Positions 1-9,759 are shown, counted from the first letter of the stretch. The stretch: 64,000 bases of DNA from Paraburkholderia elongata (GCF_013177735.1 NZ_WOEZ01000117.1:24087-88086), one strand, 5' to 3'. Program-made: numbers and translations. The notes: generated from the letters alone by a model not told the origin.

Positions 1-300
1 TCCGTGAATTGCTGCAATAACAGGTTTCGATATACGCTCCAACGTCTCCTGTACTTCCCGTACACTTGGCCCGACTAGAGGTTTGCCAATCTCCGTGATA
101 TCCACGCCGACCAAAAAGGTCTTACCTTTGCAGATGAGCACAATTGCCTGTGCCTCCGGATCGGCACTCGCGCGTCTGAATGCATTAACCAATCCTGTAC
201 GGACATCAGCCGACAAAGCATTCACTGGTGGTGAGTCTACCGTGACGATTGCAACATTGCGTTCAATCGAGACATCAACGACAGCATTGATAATATCCAT
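1..300 (-). CDS. FadB/FadJ-type enoyl-CoA hydratase/3-hydroxyacyl-CoA dehydrogenase, N-terminal part (cut by window edge)
   Basis: The first 100 codons of a crotonase-fold protein are present, starting at the ATG at 300-298; the rest lies beyond the left edge. The reading closely follows the N-terminus of the complete multifunctional protein at 28,857-30,932 (SPPVNALSA, then KPVIAAIHG), so it is probably a second copy of that family. These enzymes hydrate enoyl-CoA and oxidise the 3-hydroxyacyl-CoA product in beta-oxidation. The usual F-I-A-G-A-D-I oxyanion segment reads F-L-V-G-V-D-I here, a change close to the active site. No strong ribosome binding site is seen. It ends a same-strand series running down from the SDR gene at 6,567. 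The class is fairly sure; whether the dehydrogenase half exists cannot be seen. Confidence 0.8.
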   Translation of the reverse strand, partial: MDIINAVVDVSIERNVAIVTVDSPPVNALSADVRTGLVNAFRRASADPEAQAIVLICKGKTFLVGVDITEIGKPLVGPSVREVQETLERISKPVIAAIHG

Positions 301-419
301 GGCCTACCGTACTCTTCCGATGTTACGCAAGCAGCGGCGATTAGTTCGGTCAGTCCGCAGAGGCTTCTTCACGCTATTACCGAATCCGAGAGAGCGCTGC
401 ACGCCCCAATGCCTTCGCT

Positions 420-1214
420 TTATCGCCGCGCATTGCCTTTAAAGTTCGCAGGACGTTTTTCGCGAAATGCGGCAACACCCTCGTCAAAGTCCGGATTCTT
501 GCCTGCAGTGCGTTGAGCTTCCCGCTCGAGCGCCAGCTGTTCGGAAAACGGTTCATCCAAAGCCGACCAGGCCAGTTTCCGAATCAAGCGATACGTATCA
601 GTCGGCCCATTCGCGAGTCGAACCGCAATCTCGAGTGCCACAGAGACGGCTTCGCCATCAGGCACGACGCGATTGATCAGGCCCCAGCTCAGTGCCTGCT
701 CGGCACTGATCTTTTCCGCTAGAAGCATCATCTCCATTGCCCGAACGCGCCCAGCAGCCGACGCGAGCAGATACGCAGACCCACCGTCAGGCACAAGCCC
801 AACGCGCGAAAATGCCTGCAGGAAATAGGCGCTCTCTGAGGCAATGACAATATCGCCCGCCAATGCGAAAGCACATCCGACCCCAGCGGCAGCGCCATTG
901 ACTGCAGTCACAATAGGAATAGCGAGATTGCGAAGATGCAGCATGAGTGGATTAAACTGCCGCTCAAGTCGCTCCCCCGCATCGCGCTCATCGACAGGTT
1001 TGCTTGCCGCTCCGGTGACGAGGTTCACACCGGACGAGAACCCCCGTCCTTCTCCGGTCAGGACAATGGCGCGAGCCTCTGCTTCGGCGCGAGTAAAGGC
1101 TTCCTTGAGTTGATCGGCCATGCCCTCCGAGAATGCATTGAGGGTTTTCGGGTCGTTCAATCGAATGATCGCGACATCATGCTCGAGGGTATAAATCACC
1201 AATGCTTCAGACAT
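420..1214 (-). CDS. enoyl-CoA hydratase/isomerase (crotonase family)
   Basis: A 264-residue crotonase, the usual family length, starting at MSEALVIYTLEHDVAI. The open frame extends further upstream, but this ATG matches the start of the paralog at 41,281-42,081. The CoA-binding and oxyanion region reads GRGFSSGVNL, followed by NGAAAGVGCA and a second conserved block around GLVPDGGSAYLL. Family members hydrate or isomerise 2-enoyl-CoA thioesters in the cytosol. The predicted acid/base Glu positions of classical hydratases are not obvious (the second block has D-G-G-S), so an isomerase or a specialised hydratase is possible. It lies between the FadB/FadJ-like gene and an MDR reductase on the same strand, consistent with one catabolic operon. 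Confidence 0.85.
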   Translation of the reverse strand: MSEALVIYTLEHDVAIIRLNDPKTLNAFSEGMADQLKEAFTRAEAEARAIVLTGEGRGFSSGVNLVTGAASKPVDERDAGERLERQFNPLMLHLRNLAIPIVTAVNGAAAGVGCAFALAGDIVIASESAYFLQAFSRVGLVPDGGSAYLLASAAGRVRAMEMMLLAEKISAEQALSWGLINRVVPDGEAVSVALEIAVRLANGPTDTYRLIRKLAWSALDEPFSEQLALEREAQRTAGKNPDFDEGVAAFREKRPANFKGNARR

Positions 1215-1530
1215 CGAATGTCTCCTACTATCTGCTTTTCGAGAATCATTTAAATGCTCTGCCAGCGACCCGAACTTTCGCACAATGCGGTCGCTCTGGC
1301 GTCGGCGCCCATCTTGGGCTCGACCGGGAATGTGGGCGTGCAAGTACATAGTCCCGATATCGAAAGTCGATTCCGGATCAATACCACTGACGTGCTTGCC
1401 TCTATCCAAATTCAGCTACTGGCACGAAGAGATGGATAACCAGCGTTTCGCCCCACCCTTTGGCAATCTCATGCCTAACCAGCCGGAGTAGTACACAGGT
1501 CGACAGTTCTGTATGGCATTTCACCATTCG

Positions 1531-2646
1531 TCACAATGTCCCGAATTCCACCTGCTGTTTCCCGGCATGTCCCGATCGATACATTTCAACAATGGCGCTC
1601 GGCAGATTCTCAAAACCAGCCACCACATTGCTGATGGGCTTTAGTCTTCCTGCGAGCATCAGACGGGACAGATCGTCTTCGGCGCGAAGGCGTTCGTGAT
1701 AGAACGCATCGACAATCCAGGCCTCAGACTTGATGTTTCGTTCGCGAAGAATCTTTTCGATCTCATCTGTAATACCGACCATCTGACGCAGTGTCGCGGG
1801 TCCGGCGCTACTGTCCAATTTCTCGGCATAGAGCGAAGCGGCTGCCCCGTAGGACACCATCCGCGCATTGCGATTCATCAACCCGACTACGGCTTCGGTA
1901 AGCGCCCCACCTACACCGTCAGAATAGACGTCAATCCCCTCGGGAAAGGCTTCGGCGATCTCGGCTTTGAGGTTATCCGAGCGATAGTCGATGCAACGGT
2001 CGATACCCAAGGTATCGACAACCCATTGGCATCGGTCGGAACCACCGGCGAATCCGACCACGTAACTTCCGGCAATTTTCGCGAGCTGCGCCGCAATCGA
2101 GCCAACGGAGCCGGACGTACCTGCTACGGCAACCTTATAGGAAGGCATAAGCGGACCACACTCTCGCGCCCCGAAGTACGCAGTCATGCCAGAGGTACCG
2201 AACATTTCCAACAGCACCGCAGGCGACCACATCTTCACCAACTCGGGCCTGAACTTGTATGTCCATTGTGAGTTGGTGCCGTTTAACGCCTTGACCAGTT
2301 CACTCGGGGATGGGTAACCGATGGCTCCGTCGAAGCTCGAAATCACTTGATAGTCTTGCCAACCCGTCTGGCATGTAATCACATCACCTTCATTGAATGC
2401 AGGATCACGTGACTTGATCACCACCGCACATGCATAGTTTGACAGGTCAGTTTCGCCGAGTTTTGTAACTCCTTTGGCCATGCGCATGCGAGCAGCCGAA
2501 TGTACATTGACGAGAATCACACGAACCAGAGCTTGTCCCGGCTCAAGTTCCGGAATCGCACATTCCCGCATCTCGAACTGTTCCAGTTCGAGCGTATCGT
2601 TCACCAAGGGTTTGGCGTATATCCACTGCCTAAAGGTCTGAGGCAT
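1531..2646 (-). CDS. zinc-independent MDR-family NAD(P)H-dependent oxidoreductase
   Basis: A 371-residue medium-chain dehydrogenase/reductase resembling the CurA/prostaglandin-reductase group, which reduces the C=C bond of alpha,beta-unsaturated carbonyl compounds with NADPH. The nucleotide-binding signature GTSGSVGSIAAQLAK lies near residue 180, and the structural zinc Cys cluster is absent. The ATG at 2,646 is chosen because AAGGAAG sits 5-11 bases upstream; a TTG seven codons earlier lacks this. A decayed relative survives on the plus strand at 36,563-37,030 with the same KSEAWIVDAFYHE segment. It sits between the crotonase and the esterase on the same strand. The exact substrate is unknown. 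Confidence 0.85.
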   Translation of the reverse strand: MPQTFRQWIYAKPLVNDTLELEQFEMRECAIPELEPGQALVRVILVNVHSAARMRMAKGVTKLGETDLSNYACAVVIKSRDPAFNEGDVITCQTGWQDYQVISSFDGAIGYPSPSELVKALNGTNSQWTYKFRPELVKMWSPAVLLEMFGTSGMTAYFGARECGPLMPSYKVAVAGTSGSVGSIAAQLAKIAGSYVVGFAGGSDRCQWVVDTLGIDRCIDYRSDNLKAEIAEAFPEGIDVYSDGVGGALTEAVVGLMNRNARMVSYGAAASLYAEKLDSSAGPATLRQMVGITDEIEKILRERNIKSEAWIVDAFYHERLRAEDDLSRLMLAGRLKPISNVVAGFENLPSAIVEMYRSGHAGKQQVEFGTL

Positions 2647-2757
2647 TTTTGACTTCCTTGAGGTCAATCCGTGTCGGGCGGCTACTCACAGCCGCCTCCG
2701 ACGCCCCCCCCACGTATGGGGAAAGGTTCGGCGTTGCGTCTGCATGGTATGTGCCTT

Positions 2758-3894
2758 TCACAGACAGGCATAGATCGCGTCGATCAGGCTACGTCGACGC
2801 GGATCAAGGTCAAATTGGTCGCTCATTCGATTCATGGTGTAACCAACAGCCAGATCAGCAACTGGGTCGGCGAATGCAAACGAACCGCCCCAACCACTGT
2901 GCCCAAATGCTTCCAGATTCGGTCCGTATAGACGCCCCGGATTCAACCAGAATCCGGCGCCCCAACGCGTATGACTACCCTTGACCAGGTCTTTGCCATC
3001 GAATCGACAACGCGCCGCCTGTTCTACGGCCGCACGTCGTACCAGGACCTTTCCGTCTTTTCGCGGACGCAGAAGCAGATCGTACAAACGAGCCAACGCG
3101 CCCCCATTGGTGTATCCGTTCGCAGACGGCAGGTCCGCAGCCCGCCAAGCTGCATCGTTTGAAAGAGAGGCGGGCGTGTACGGATTCGTGAACGCTGCGT
3201 ATTGAGCCCGATTTTCAGGATCCAGCTTTAACGCATCCAGACTTGCCACGGGCAACACTTCAGCCACACGATCCTCGTCTTTGGGGCCCACACCAATCGA
3301 AATGTCCAGGCCAAACCCAGCAGCGAGTTCCTCGGCGACGAACTGCTTTATCGATCGCCCCTCAATGCGGGAGAAAAGCGCTGTAGCAAGGATTCCGAGA
3401 GTCATGCCGTGATAGCCCGCCGTGGTCCCCGGCTCCCAAAAGGGTGCCTGAGCAGCCAGCCGCTGTGCAGCCACTTCTCCAGACAAGAGATCATCTATCG
3501 TGGCCGGCGTCGTGAAACCACTCAGCCCGGCCTGATGCGCAAGCAGCATTCCGATCGTCACGTTCGACTTTCCTGCTTCCCCGAACTCCGGCCAATACTT
3601 TCGCACCTCGTCGTCGTACGAAATGAGACCGCGATCAACCAGAATTGCAAAACACGCCGCCATCACACCCTTGGTTGCAGACCAGACATTCGTGATCGTG
3701 TTGCGCTCCCACGGGTGCTGGCGCGCCGCATCCCGATACCCCGCCCACATATCGACAACTACTTCTCCTCCGACTATCAGAGTGAAGTCAGCACCCAGCT
3801 CCTCATGTTCGCGGAAGTTCTCGACGAACGCCTCCTGGATGCGGTCAAATTTTGCAGAACAAAATCCGTTTATATCAACGACAGGCGAATTCAT
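2758..3894 (-). CDS. beta-lactamase-fold serine esterase (family VIII carboxylesterase-like)
   Basis: A 378-residue protein of the class C beta-lactamase/family VIII esterase fold. The nucleophile motif S-A-T-K is at residues 72-75 and the catalytic Tyr is in A-G-Y-H-G near residue 161. A C-terminal HSGWGG block replaces the KTG box of beta-lactamases. No signal peptide is visible, so it is probably cytosolic. Such enzymes hydrolyse esters or lactones. The ATG has AAGGTGG upstream. It is a clear paralog of 38,401-39,531, and a decayed copy lies at about 33,690-34,200. Its place within CoA-ester catabolism genes suggests ester or lactone opening in the same pathway, which is inferred. Confidence 0.88.
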   Translation of the reverse strand: MNSPVVDINGFCSAKFDRIQEAFVENFREHEELGADFTLIVGGEVVVDMWAGYRDAARQHPWERNTITNVWSATKGVMAACFAILVDRGLISYDDEVRKYWPEFGEAGKSNVTIGMLLAHQAGLSGFTTPATIDDLLSGEVAAQRLAAQAPFWEPGTTAGYHGMTLGILATALFSRIEGRSIKQFVAEELAAGFGLDISIGVGPKDEDRVAEVLPVASLDALKLDPENRAQYAAFTNPYTPASLSNDAAWRAADLPSANGYTNGGALARLYDLLLRPRKDGKVLVRRAAVEQAARCRFDGKDLVKGSHTRWGAGFWLNPGRLYGPNLEAFGHSGWGGSFAFADPVADLAVGYTMNRMSDQFDLDPRRRSLIDAIYACL

Positions 3895-4115
3895 TCGTGT
3901 CCACCTTAAGATGTAATCTGGTTTTCTGGAGGATGGCGCTTGACAATCGCCATTCTGTCCATTCGTTCAATGCACGACCATCAATTCGCCTTTTTTTACT
4001 GCGAATTGACTTTATTCTTGGCGCCCCTTCTTACCCACGGTCTGCTCGCAGCGGCTCAGCAATCACGATTTCCATGCGTGAACCATGAGCTTATGCAAGC
4101 TTTGTCGATTAGCGT

Positions 4116-4355
4116 CTAAGCGCTTCTTTTTTCATACCTACCGGTCTCGGGCGGGAACACACACCAGTTCCCGTCCTCGTGGTGAAAGAAAGCAATGGTC
4201 AAAGGGCCAGCGATCCTCGCTACCTCGACGCACACATACCGCACACCCTTTGCTGGGCGCCCAATCCCGGTGACACGCAACGGACTTAACTGCGTAGGTG
4301 CGAGCGCGAACCATTTATCAACCTGCGAACGCAAGGACCTTTTGCCTGTATCCAT
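4116..4355 (-). CDS. small conserved protein (KWF...FFxHxDGxWxVFP type)
   Basis: A 79-residue cytosolic protein that I cannot assign to a named family. It aligns well with the 82-residue product of 55,382-55,630: both start with K-x-x-L-R-S-x-V-x-K-W-F, contain R-Y-V, and share a C-terminal L-T-I-x-F-F-x-H-x-D-G-x-W-x-V-F-P block. Conservation between two distant loci in different contexts supports a real gene. No ribosome binding site is obvious before the ATG. It lies 77 bp downstream of the thiolase on the same strand. Confidence 0.5.
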   Translation of the reverse strand: MDTGKRSLRSQVDKWFALAPTQLSPLRVTGIGRPAKGVRYVCVEVARIAGPLTIAFFHHEDGNWCVFPPETGRYEKRSA

Positions 4356-4432
4356 GGCCGTAATCTCATGTCATGCATTTACGAATTGTTCGATATTTAG
4401 TCTTGTTTGTTTAGAACCGGGGTTGTCAAATT

Positions 4433-5608
4433 TCAAAGGCGTTCGACTATCGTGACATTGGCAAGCCCACCGCCTTCACACATCGTCTGTAAGCCGAACC
4501 TTCCTCGTGTTCGATGAAGGCCGTGCATCAAGGTAGTCATCAATTTTGTGCCCGATGCGCCGAGAGGATGGCCAAGCGAAATAGCGCCGCCACTGACATT
4601 CATACGGGCCGAGTCCGCTCCTACATGCTTCACCCATGCCAGCGGAATCGAGGCAAATGCCTCGTTCACTTCATAGAGATCGATGTCATCGATGCTCAAA
4701 CCCGCTCGCCCGAGCGCTCGTTCGGTCGCAAACAACGGCTCCTCGAGCATGACAACAGGATCCCCTGCGGATACCGTCATATGGTGGATACGGCCAAGCG
4801 GGCGCACACCAAGCGTTTTAAGCCCCCGTTCGTTGACAACCATAACGCCCGAAGCACCGTCGCAGATCTGGCTGGAACTCGCCGCAGTCAGTCGTCCATC
4901 CTCTCTCAGCAGCTTTACGCTCCGTATGCCCTCCAGCGTTACGTCGAACCGAATTCCTTCGTCGATGCGATGTACCGACCGGGTGCCATCCTCAAGAGTG
5001 ATATCCAGCGGCAATATCTCAGCATCGAACGCGCCGCTCTCGACGGCAGAGATTGCTCGACGGTGACTCTCGAGTGAATAGGCATCCAACGCTTCACGGT
5101 TGAGATCGTGCTTCTGTGCAATCAGCTCTGCGCCGACGAACTGGTTGAACCGAACATCCGGAAAGCGACTCTCCATCTTCGGGCTTTTTGGCTGGCCAAG
5201 CCCGGCCTTCGCCGCAAGCCCTGCAGCCGTTCCGATAGGGACACGAGTCATGCTTTCCACGCCCGCCGCGATTACTACGTCCATGATTCCCGACATAACA
5301 GTCGCGGCAGCAAAATGGAGTGCCTGTTGGGACGATCCACATTGACGGTCGACCGAAGTCCCCGGCACGCTTAACGGCAGTCTGGATGCCAAAACCGCGT
5401 TACGCGCAACGTTGATTGCCTGCTCTCCCGCTTGCCCGACACAACCCATGATGACATCCTCGACCAGGACCGGATCTGCACCACTTCGGTCAATCAAAGC
5501 ATCGAGTACTGCAGCGGCCATGTCCACGGGATGCCATCCCGCCAGTCGCCCCCCGCGACGTCCGCCTGCGGTTCTGGTTGCTGCGACGATATAGGCTTCG
5601 CCCATCAT
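4433..5608 (-). CDS. acetyl-CoA acyltransferase (thiolase)
   Basis: A 391-residue thiolase, normal length for the family. The nucleophilic Cys is in VDRQCGSSQQALH (about residue 90). The VNEAFASI box, the catalytic His in GGAISLGHPLGASG and the second Cys in MCEGGGLAN are all present. It cleaves 3-ketoacyl-CoA with CoA in the last step of beta-oxidation, or the reverse condensation. Two ATG codons are adjacent (5,608 and 5,605) behind AAGGGAG; the second has the better spacing. The longer open frame upstream of them is not needed. It is one of three complete thiolases here and lies between an SDR and a small unknown gene on the same strand. Confidence 0.9.
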   Translation of the reverse strand: MMGEAYIVAATRTAGGRRGGRLAGWHPVDMAAAVLDALIDRSGADPVLVEDVIMGCVGQAGEQAINVARNAVLASRLPLSVPGTSVDRQCGSSQQALHFAAATVMSGIMDVVIAAGVESMTRVPIGTAAGLAAKAGLGQPKSPKMESRFPDVRFNQFVGAELIAQKHDLNREALDAYSLESHRRAISAVESGAFDAEILPLDITLEDGTRSVHRIDEGIRFDVTLEGIRSVKLLREDGRLTAASSSQICDGASGVMVVNERGLKTLGVRPLGRIHHMTVSAGDPVVMLEEPLFATERALGRAGLSIDDIDLYEVNEAFASIPLAWVKHVGADSARMNVSGGAISLGHPLGASGTKLMTTLMHGLHRTRGRFGLQTMCEGGGLANVTIVERL

Positions 5609-5808
5609 GTCTCCCTTACTTCGTGTTCGACATCGTCGAATTCGGATTGAAGAGCGGCCCTGCCTCCGAGAGGAAACCCGTGAACCATGAGCGGCGAGTC
5701 CGAGAGATAAGACCGGAGTCACCTCGGTTGCAGAACTTTCTGCACGCGCTGCCAAGGACTCACGATGTCTGTCACGGCAAGACGTTCCTCTCGGATCCTC
5801 AACTCGGA

Positions 5809-6567
5809 CTACCGTGGCGCCATTCGAAGTGCGCCGTCCAGCCGAATAGTTTCGCCATTCAGCATCGAATTCACGATGATATGTTCGGCAAGCAGCGCAA
5901 ACTCTTCGGGCTGACCCAGTCTCGCAGGGTGCGGAACGGATTGTCCAAGCGCTTCCCGTACTTGCGGAGCCACGCGCGCCAGCATCGGCGTATCGAAGAT
6001 GCCGGGTGCAATGCTGCATACGCGGATTGCCCGGTTCGCCAAGTCGCGTGCCGCAACGAGCGTCATGCCAACAATGCCAGCCTTTGCAGACGCATAAGGA
6101 ATCTGACCAATCTGGCCTTCGTAGGCCGCCACCGAAGCCGTCAGAACAATGACTCCCCGTTCCCCGTCGATCGGTTCCGCCTTTGCCATGCTGGCCGCTG
6201 CAAGGCGCAACACGTTGAAGGTTCCAACGAGATTGGTCGTCACAATCGACGCATACGTCTCGAGTGACCCCGGTCGCCCCTCCTTATCAAGCGTCCGCAA
6301 CGCGCCACCACGACCTGCGCAGTGGACCGTCGCCCGAACCGGTCCGAGCAATTCGGCCGCCGCGAATGCAGCCTCCATCTGACTCTCGGACGTGACATCG
6401 GCCGCCACGAATGCCTCCGCCCCGATTTCGGCTGCGGCCGCCGCCCCATCCGACCCTGGCAAATCAACGATCACCACCTTTGCTCCGGCCTGAACAAGGC
6501 GCGCAGCCGTAGCACGACCAAGTCCCGACGCTCCGCCTGTGACGACGGCAGTCTCCACAATCTTCAT
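5809..6567 (-). CDS. SDR oxidoreductase, 3-hydroxyacyl-CoA dehydrogenase type II-like
   Basis: A 252-residue classical short-chain dehydrogenase. It has the TGGASGLGRATA dinucleotide motif, V-H-C-A-G-R-G-G in place of NNAG, and the Y-A-S-A-K active site. The sequence style, with IAPGIFDTPML and PARLGQPEEFA, is that of HSD10/type II 3-hydroxyacyl-CoA dehydrogenases, which oxidise 3-hydroxyacyl-CoA or hydroxysteroids using NAD. ATG at 6,567 is preceded by AGAGGA six bases away; a TTG six codons upstream is less likely. A good sigma70-type promoter lies about 60 bp upstream, so this is probably the first gene of the minus-strand block running to position 1. Confidence 0.88.
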   Translation of the reverse strand: MKIVETAVVTGGASGLGRATAARLVQAGAKVVIVDLPGSDGAAAAAEIGAEAFVAADVTSESQMEAAFAAAELLGPVRATVHCAGRGGALRTLDKEGRPGSLETYASIVTTNLVGTFNVLRLAAASMAKAEPIDGERGVIVLTASVAAYEGQIGQIPYASAKAGIVGMTLVAARDLANRAIRVCSIAPGIFDTPMLARVAPQVREALGQSVPHPARLGQPEEFALLAEHIIVNSMLNGETIRLDGALRMAPR

Positions 6568-6628
6568 GATTTTCCTCTTTTCCAAGCTCTAAAAAGGATC
6601 CGGGCAGTCTAATCAGCCTTTCAACTTC

Positions 6629-6657
6629 AGGATAGTCTTAACATACCTATATGTCAA
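6629..6657 (-). promoter_or_regulatory. predicted sigma70 promoter with overlapping TGAC-N6-GTATGT element
   Basis: On the minus strand TTGACA (6,657-6,652) and TATCCT (6,634-6,629) are separated by exactly 17 bases, upstream of the SDR gene starting at 6,567. The -35 overlaps TGAC-N6-GTATGT (6,656-6,641). Related elements occur upstream of three other catabolic genes (22,910; 32,512; 39,629), which makes a regulator site plausible. Confidence 0.5.
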
Positions 6658-7462
6658 TGCTGGTGACTACACAGAATCAATGGTTGCCTGGTTGGCAGTC
6701 GCGAACCGAGGCGCCGGGATGGCGAAGGGATCGATGCGGGGGCTTGAGTCGACGTACAACGAGAGCGCTTCAGACTCGGTTGATGATCAGTTACACCGAA
6801 GATCAAAGCTGGGTGACGGAGCGGCAATGACTCCCGGCACATCGCTGATGACATTCAGACGCTTTCGGTGCGAATCGATGTGATGTCCGTATGGACGCAT
6901 GTTCAGAAATCGCCACCAGCCGAGTCTCGATGGCGATAGGACGCTGTACGCTGACTAGCGCTCATACACGCCGCCAACGCCACAGCGCGTCTTCGCGACA
7001 CACCATGTAAGCCAAAGCGCTATCGACGGCAACGGATCGACGGTCGCTGCGCATATCACCGCATATTCCGGTGATTAAAAGTTCCTTGCCAACAGTGTAC
7101 GAACCACGCAAAATGACTTGGCGAGAGATGGCAGAACAATCCGTTCTGGTCTACGACCAACCTAGACCTCGCGACCCTTGGCGCATTTGCGTAACACCAC
7201 ACATTGGGCCGTAACGCAGCTTCTACGGCTCGGAACATAGAGCATGCTCTACAAGTTCGGAGTCCAAAGCACAGATATCACAATGTGATTCGGCCAAAGT
7301 GCATTGACATTTGCATCGAACCAGTCTGTGTCTCTTACGGCATTGAAGAAACACTTCGACCGGGAGGTAGCAACTTAATCACTTGCATCGGTTCTTCAAT
7401 GGTTTTTTGACGGGACCTACGAAATTCAACTTTCCGGTTGCGATTCTTAGTTTGGGAATGTG
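6658..7462. other. divergent intergenic region, about 800 bp
   Basis: This region lies between the minus-strand catabolic block and the plus-strand double-TetR gene. The short open frames in it are not recognisable and look fortuitous. A TCACAATGTGA palindrome lies at about 7,277-7,287 and an ATTGACA hexamer at about 7,304, so control sequences for the regulator gene are likely. Confidence 0.35.
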
Positions 7463-8722
7463 ATGCGGTCATTGGCAGACGAAGCGCGTGCAGCGCGACA
7501 CATGGCTGTCCTCGATGAAGCGACAGTGGAATTTAATCACTCTGGCGTTGCTGGAGCCAGCCTAACCGCCATCGCCCGTCGCGTTGGGCTCGGCCGAGCT
7601 GCCCTCTATAACTATTGCATCGATCGGCAGGATCTTGTGTATCAGTGTTATTCGCGAACCAACGCATTGCTTCGAAAGGATCTCGATCGTGCGGCGCAAG
7701 CGAATGCAAACGGGTTAGGCAAGGTTGTAACATTCCTTCGCCTAGCGCTTGACTCGAGCAACAACCAGCCCCGGGCCGTCCTGACAGAACTTGCCTTTCT
7801 TACGAAAACGCAGCAGGCCACTGTCCAGAAGTTGAGGTCAGGAAACGTCGCGGCACTGGCAATGCTGATCAGAGAGGGGATCAAGGACGAGTCCATCAGA
7901 AACTGCGATGTTGAGGTTGTCTGCCAGGCTATTTTTGGCATTTTGTCGTGGGCAACGTTATCTCTCTTATGGATAATTTTTCCTGATGAGGACTTCGCGA
8001 GTCGTATGGCAAACGCCATTCCAGATCTTGTAACAGACGGAATGGCGTCTGAAGGAATGGAAGTCCTACCGTCGCGAAAGCGTATCAAGGACGTGATTAG
8101 AAATCCGCGCGGCTCCGATTGGGACGATCGTCGCGAGTCGCTCGCTCTGGTGGCGTCGCGGCTCTTCAATAGCCGCGGAATAGACGGCGTTTCCTTGGAC
8201 GACGTTGCGCTAGAACTGGGCGCCACGAAGGGCGTTGTTTACCATTACTTTCAAAGTAAACCAGCCCTTGTTGCCTATTGCTATGAGCGCGCCTTCAACA
8301 TCTATGAACAGATCATGTCGGCGGCGGAGAAGGGTCTGACAGGTCTCGAATGCACGGTGATGGCTATTGAATTGAACGTGGAAGCTCAGCTTGAAAGCAT
8401 TTCCCCCCTATGGATGAGTACTGGCGCAGAAATGTTGCCCAAGCAGCTTCAAAGGGCGATCGTTAGGCGCGCGGGTGCCTTATGGGCGAGGTCAGTGAAA
8501 CTGGCCGAGCGTGGCGTCAAGGACGGAAGCTTGAAGCGCTTGGATTTCGAACCTGTCAAGCAAGCATCGGCTGGTTCCTTCAACTACTTGATATCCTCGA
8601 AGGATAACGGCAAACGCTCGGTGTCTGAGGTTGCAGCTGAGATCAGCCGGCTCCTGCTTCTCGGGCTTCGCCCCCGCAAGGCCCGCTTGAATGGCAAGCA
8701 GGCGTCTTACGAGACGCTCTGA
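7463..8722 (+). CDS. transcriptional regulator with two fused TetR domains
   Basis: A protein of about 419 residues made of two TetR repressor-like halves. The first helix-turn-helix is near residues 28-50 (LTAIARRVGLGRAALYNYC). The second is near residues 250-272 (LDDVALELGATKGVVYHYF). Each is followed by a helical ligand-binding-type segment. Normal TetR proteins are about 200 residues with one N-terminal HTH. Start codons GTG (7,460) and ATG (7,463) are adjacent; ATG is preferred. Paralogs with the same layout are at 34,891-36,108 and 39,928-41,250. It is divergent from the catabolic block at 6,567, the usual position for its regulator, so it probably represses that block in response to a pathway CoA ester or substrate (inferred). 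Confidence 0.9.
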   Translation: MRSLADEARAARHMAVLDEATVEFNHSGVAGASLTAIARRVGLGRAALYNYCIDRQDLVYQCYSRTNALLRKDLDRAAQANANGLGKVVTFLRLALDSSNNQPRAVLTELAFLTKTQQATVQKLRSGNVAALAMLIREGIKDESIRNCDVEVVCQAIFGILSWATLSLLWIIFPDEDFASRMANAIPDLVTDGMASEGMEVLPSRKRIKDVIRNPRGSDWDDRRESLALVASRLFNSRGIDGVSLDDVALELGATKGVVYHYFQSKPALVAYCYERAFNIYEQIMSAAEKGLTGLECTVMAIELNVEAQLESISPLWMSTGAEMLPKQLQRAIVRRAGALWARSVKLAERGVKDGSLKRLDFEPVKQASAGSFNYLISSKDNGKRSVSEVAAEISRLLLLGLRPRKARLNGKQASYETL

Positions 8723-9009
8723 TTCCAGTAACGTCGTCGCGTCCTTGACCTTCTGCAATCTCGTAGCGGTTGAAGACGCGGCGACGCCCCTGATATAACG
8801 CCCCTTGATTCTGTGCTCCACAAATGCCCTAGCGGAAAACTCCGCTGGCGTCGTCCTCTTTAATGGGGGGTGAGGACGCGCGCCGTTACACTACCCGCCT
8901 GTGCTAGTCCCCTGCTCAATCGCACATTCGAGCCACATCCGGCGAGGGGCAATGCACTGGTAATTGTAACGTCGACCGAAAGAGACATCTATCATTGATA
9001 GCGGAATCG

Positions 9010-9759
9010 CTACGACAGCATGACGCCTCCATCAACCACGATCTCTGCACCCGTGATAAAGGACGCGTCTGGCGAAAGCAGGAACGACACCGCCTTGGCG
9101 ATTTCGACCGGCTCGCCCATTCTCTTCATTGCTGTCATCGCCGTGATGGTATCGATTTGTTCCTTCGCCCCTCTCGTCAGCGGCGTCAGGATTGGACCCG
9201 GCGACACGGCGTTGACCCGGATATTGCGTGTTGCATACTCGATCGCCACGGAGCGCGTCAAGCCACGCACTGCATGCTTGCTTGCGGTATACGCATCAAA
9301 TCTGCGAAGACCGAGGTGAGCGTAGATAGATGCAATATTTACGACTGCGCCGCCACCGCTCTTTTCGATCGCAGACAGTTGGTACTTCATACCGAGAAAC
9401 ACCGCGTCGATATTTACACTCATCACGTTGCGCCACTCATCCACTTCGATGTCCGTGATCGCGTCGAACCGCCCGCCAATACCCGCGTTGTTGACAGAAT
9501 AATGTAAAGAGCCGAACTCCCGTTCCGCTTTTTCTACTGCAGCTCTGCATTGCGCGGACACCGATACGTCTGCACAAAAACTCACGGCTTTGCCTCCGCG
9601 TTCACGAATTGCCCCCGCAACTACTTCCGCATTGGGGCCGTGGATATCTACGACCAGTACGCTCGCTCCGTTCATTGCGAGATCGTGCGCGACCGCCTCC
9701 CCGATGCCGCCGCCCGCTCCGGTAACAAGTGCCACTTTTTTCTCAAAGCCTGCCGTCAT
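9010..9759 (-). CDS. SDR-family oxidoreductase
   Basis: A 249-residue classical SDR with TGAGGGIGEA cofactor motif, NNAGIGG, and Y-T-A-S-K active site, ending in GAEIVVDGGVMLS. This layout fits NAD(P)-dependent alcohol or hydroxysteroid dehydrogenases of the FabG type. ATG at 9,759 is chosen because GGAGGAGGA lies 5-13 bases upstream; the ATG five codons earlier would overlap that site. It is on the same strand as the transport block to its right but separated from it by a pntB fragment and a small membrane protein gene. The substrate is unknown. Confidence 0.87.
   Translation of the reverse strand: MTAGFEKKVALVTGAGGGIGEAVAHDLAMNGASVLVVDIHGPNAEVVAGAIRERGGKAVSFCADVSVSAQCRAAVEKAEREFGSLHYSVNNAGIGGRFDAITDIEVDEWRNVMSVNIDAVFLGMKYQLSAIEKSGGGAVVNIASIYAHLGLRRFDAYTASKHAVRGLTRSVAIEYATRNIRVNAVSPGPILTPLTRGAKEQIDTITAMTAMKRMGEPVEIAKAVSFLLSPDASFITGAEIVVDGGVMLS

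Noticed and set aside
420..1409. 329-residue reading of the crotonase with an Arg-rich N-terminus
   Set aside because: The paralog at 41,281 starts at the MSES... position, and the extra 65 residues have no family similarity.
4433..6019. 528-residue thiolase with a long N-terminal extension
   Set aside because: The extension overlaps the SDR gene in another frame, and the MM start with AAGGGAG gives the normal thiolase length.
7056..7238. Small minus-strand open frame in the 7 kb divergent region
   Set aside because: No ribosome binding site, no recognisable protein features, and it lies in a likely control region.
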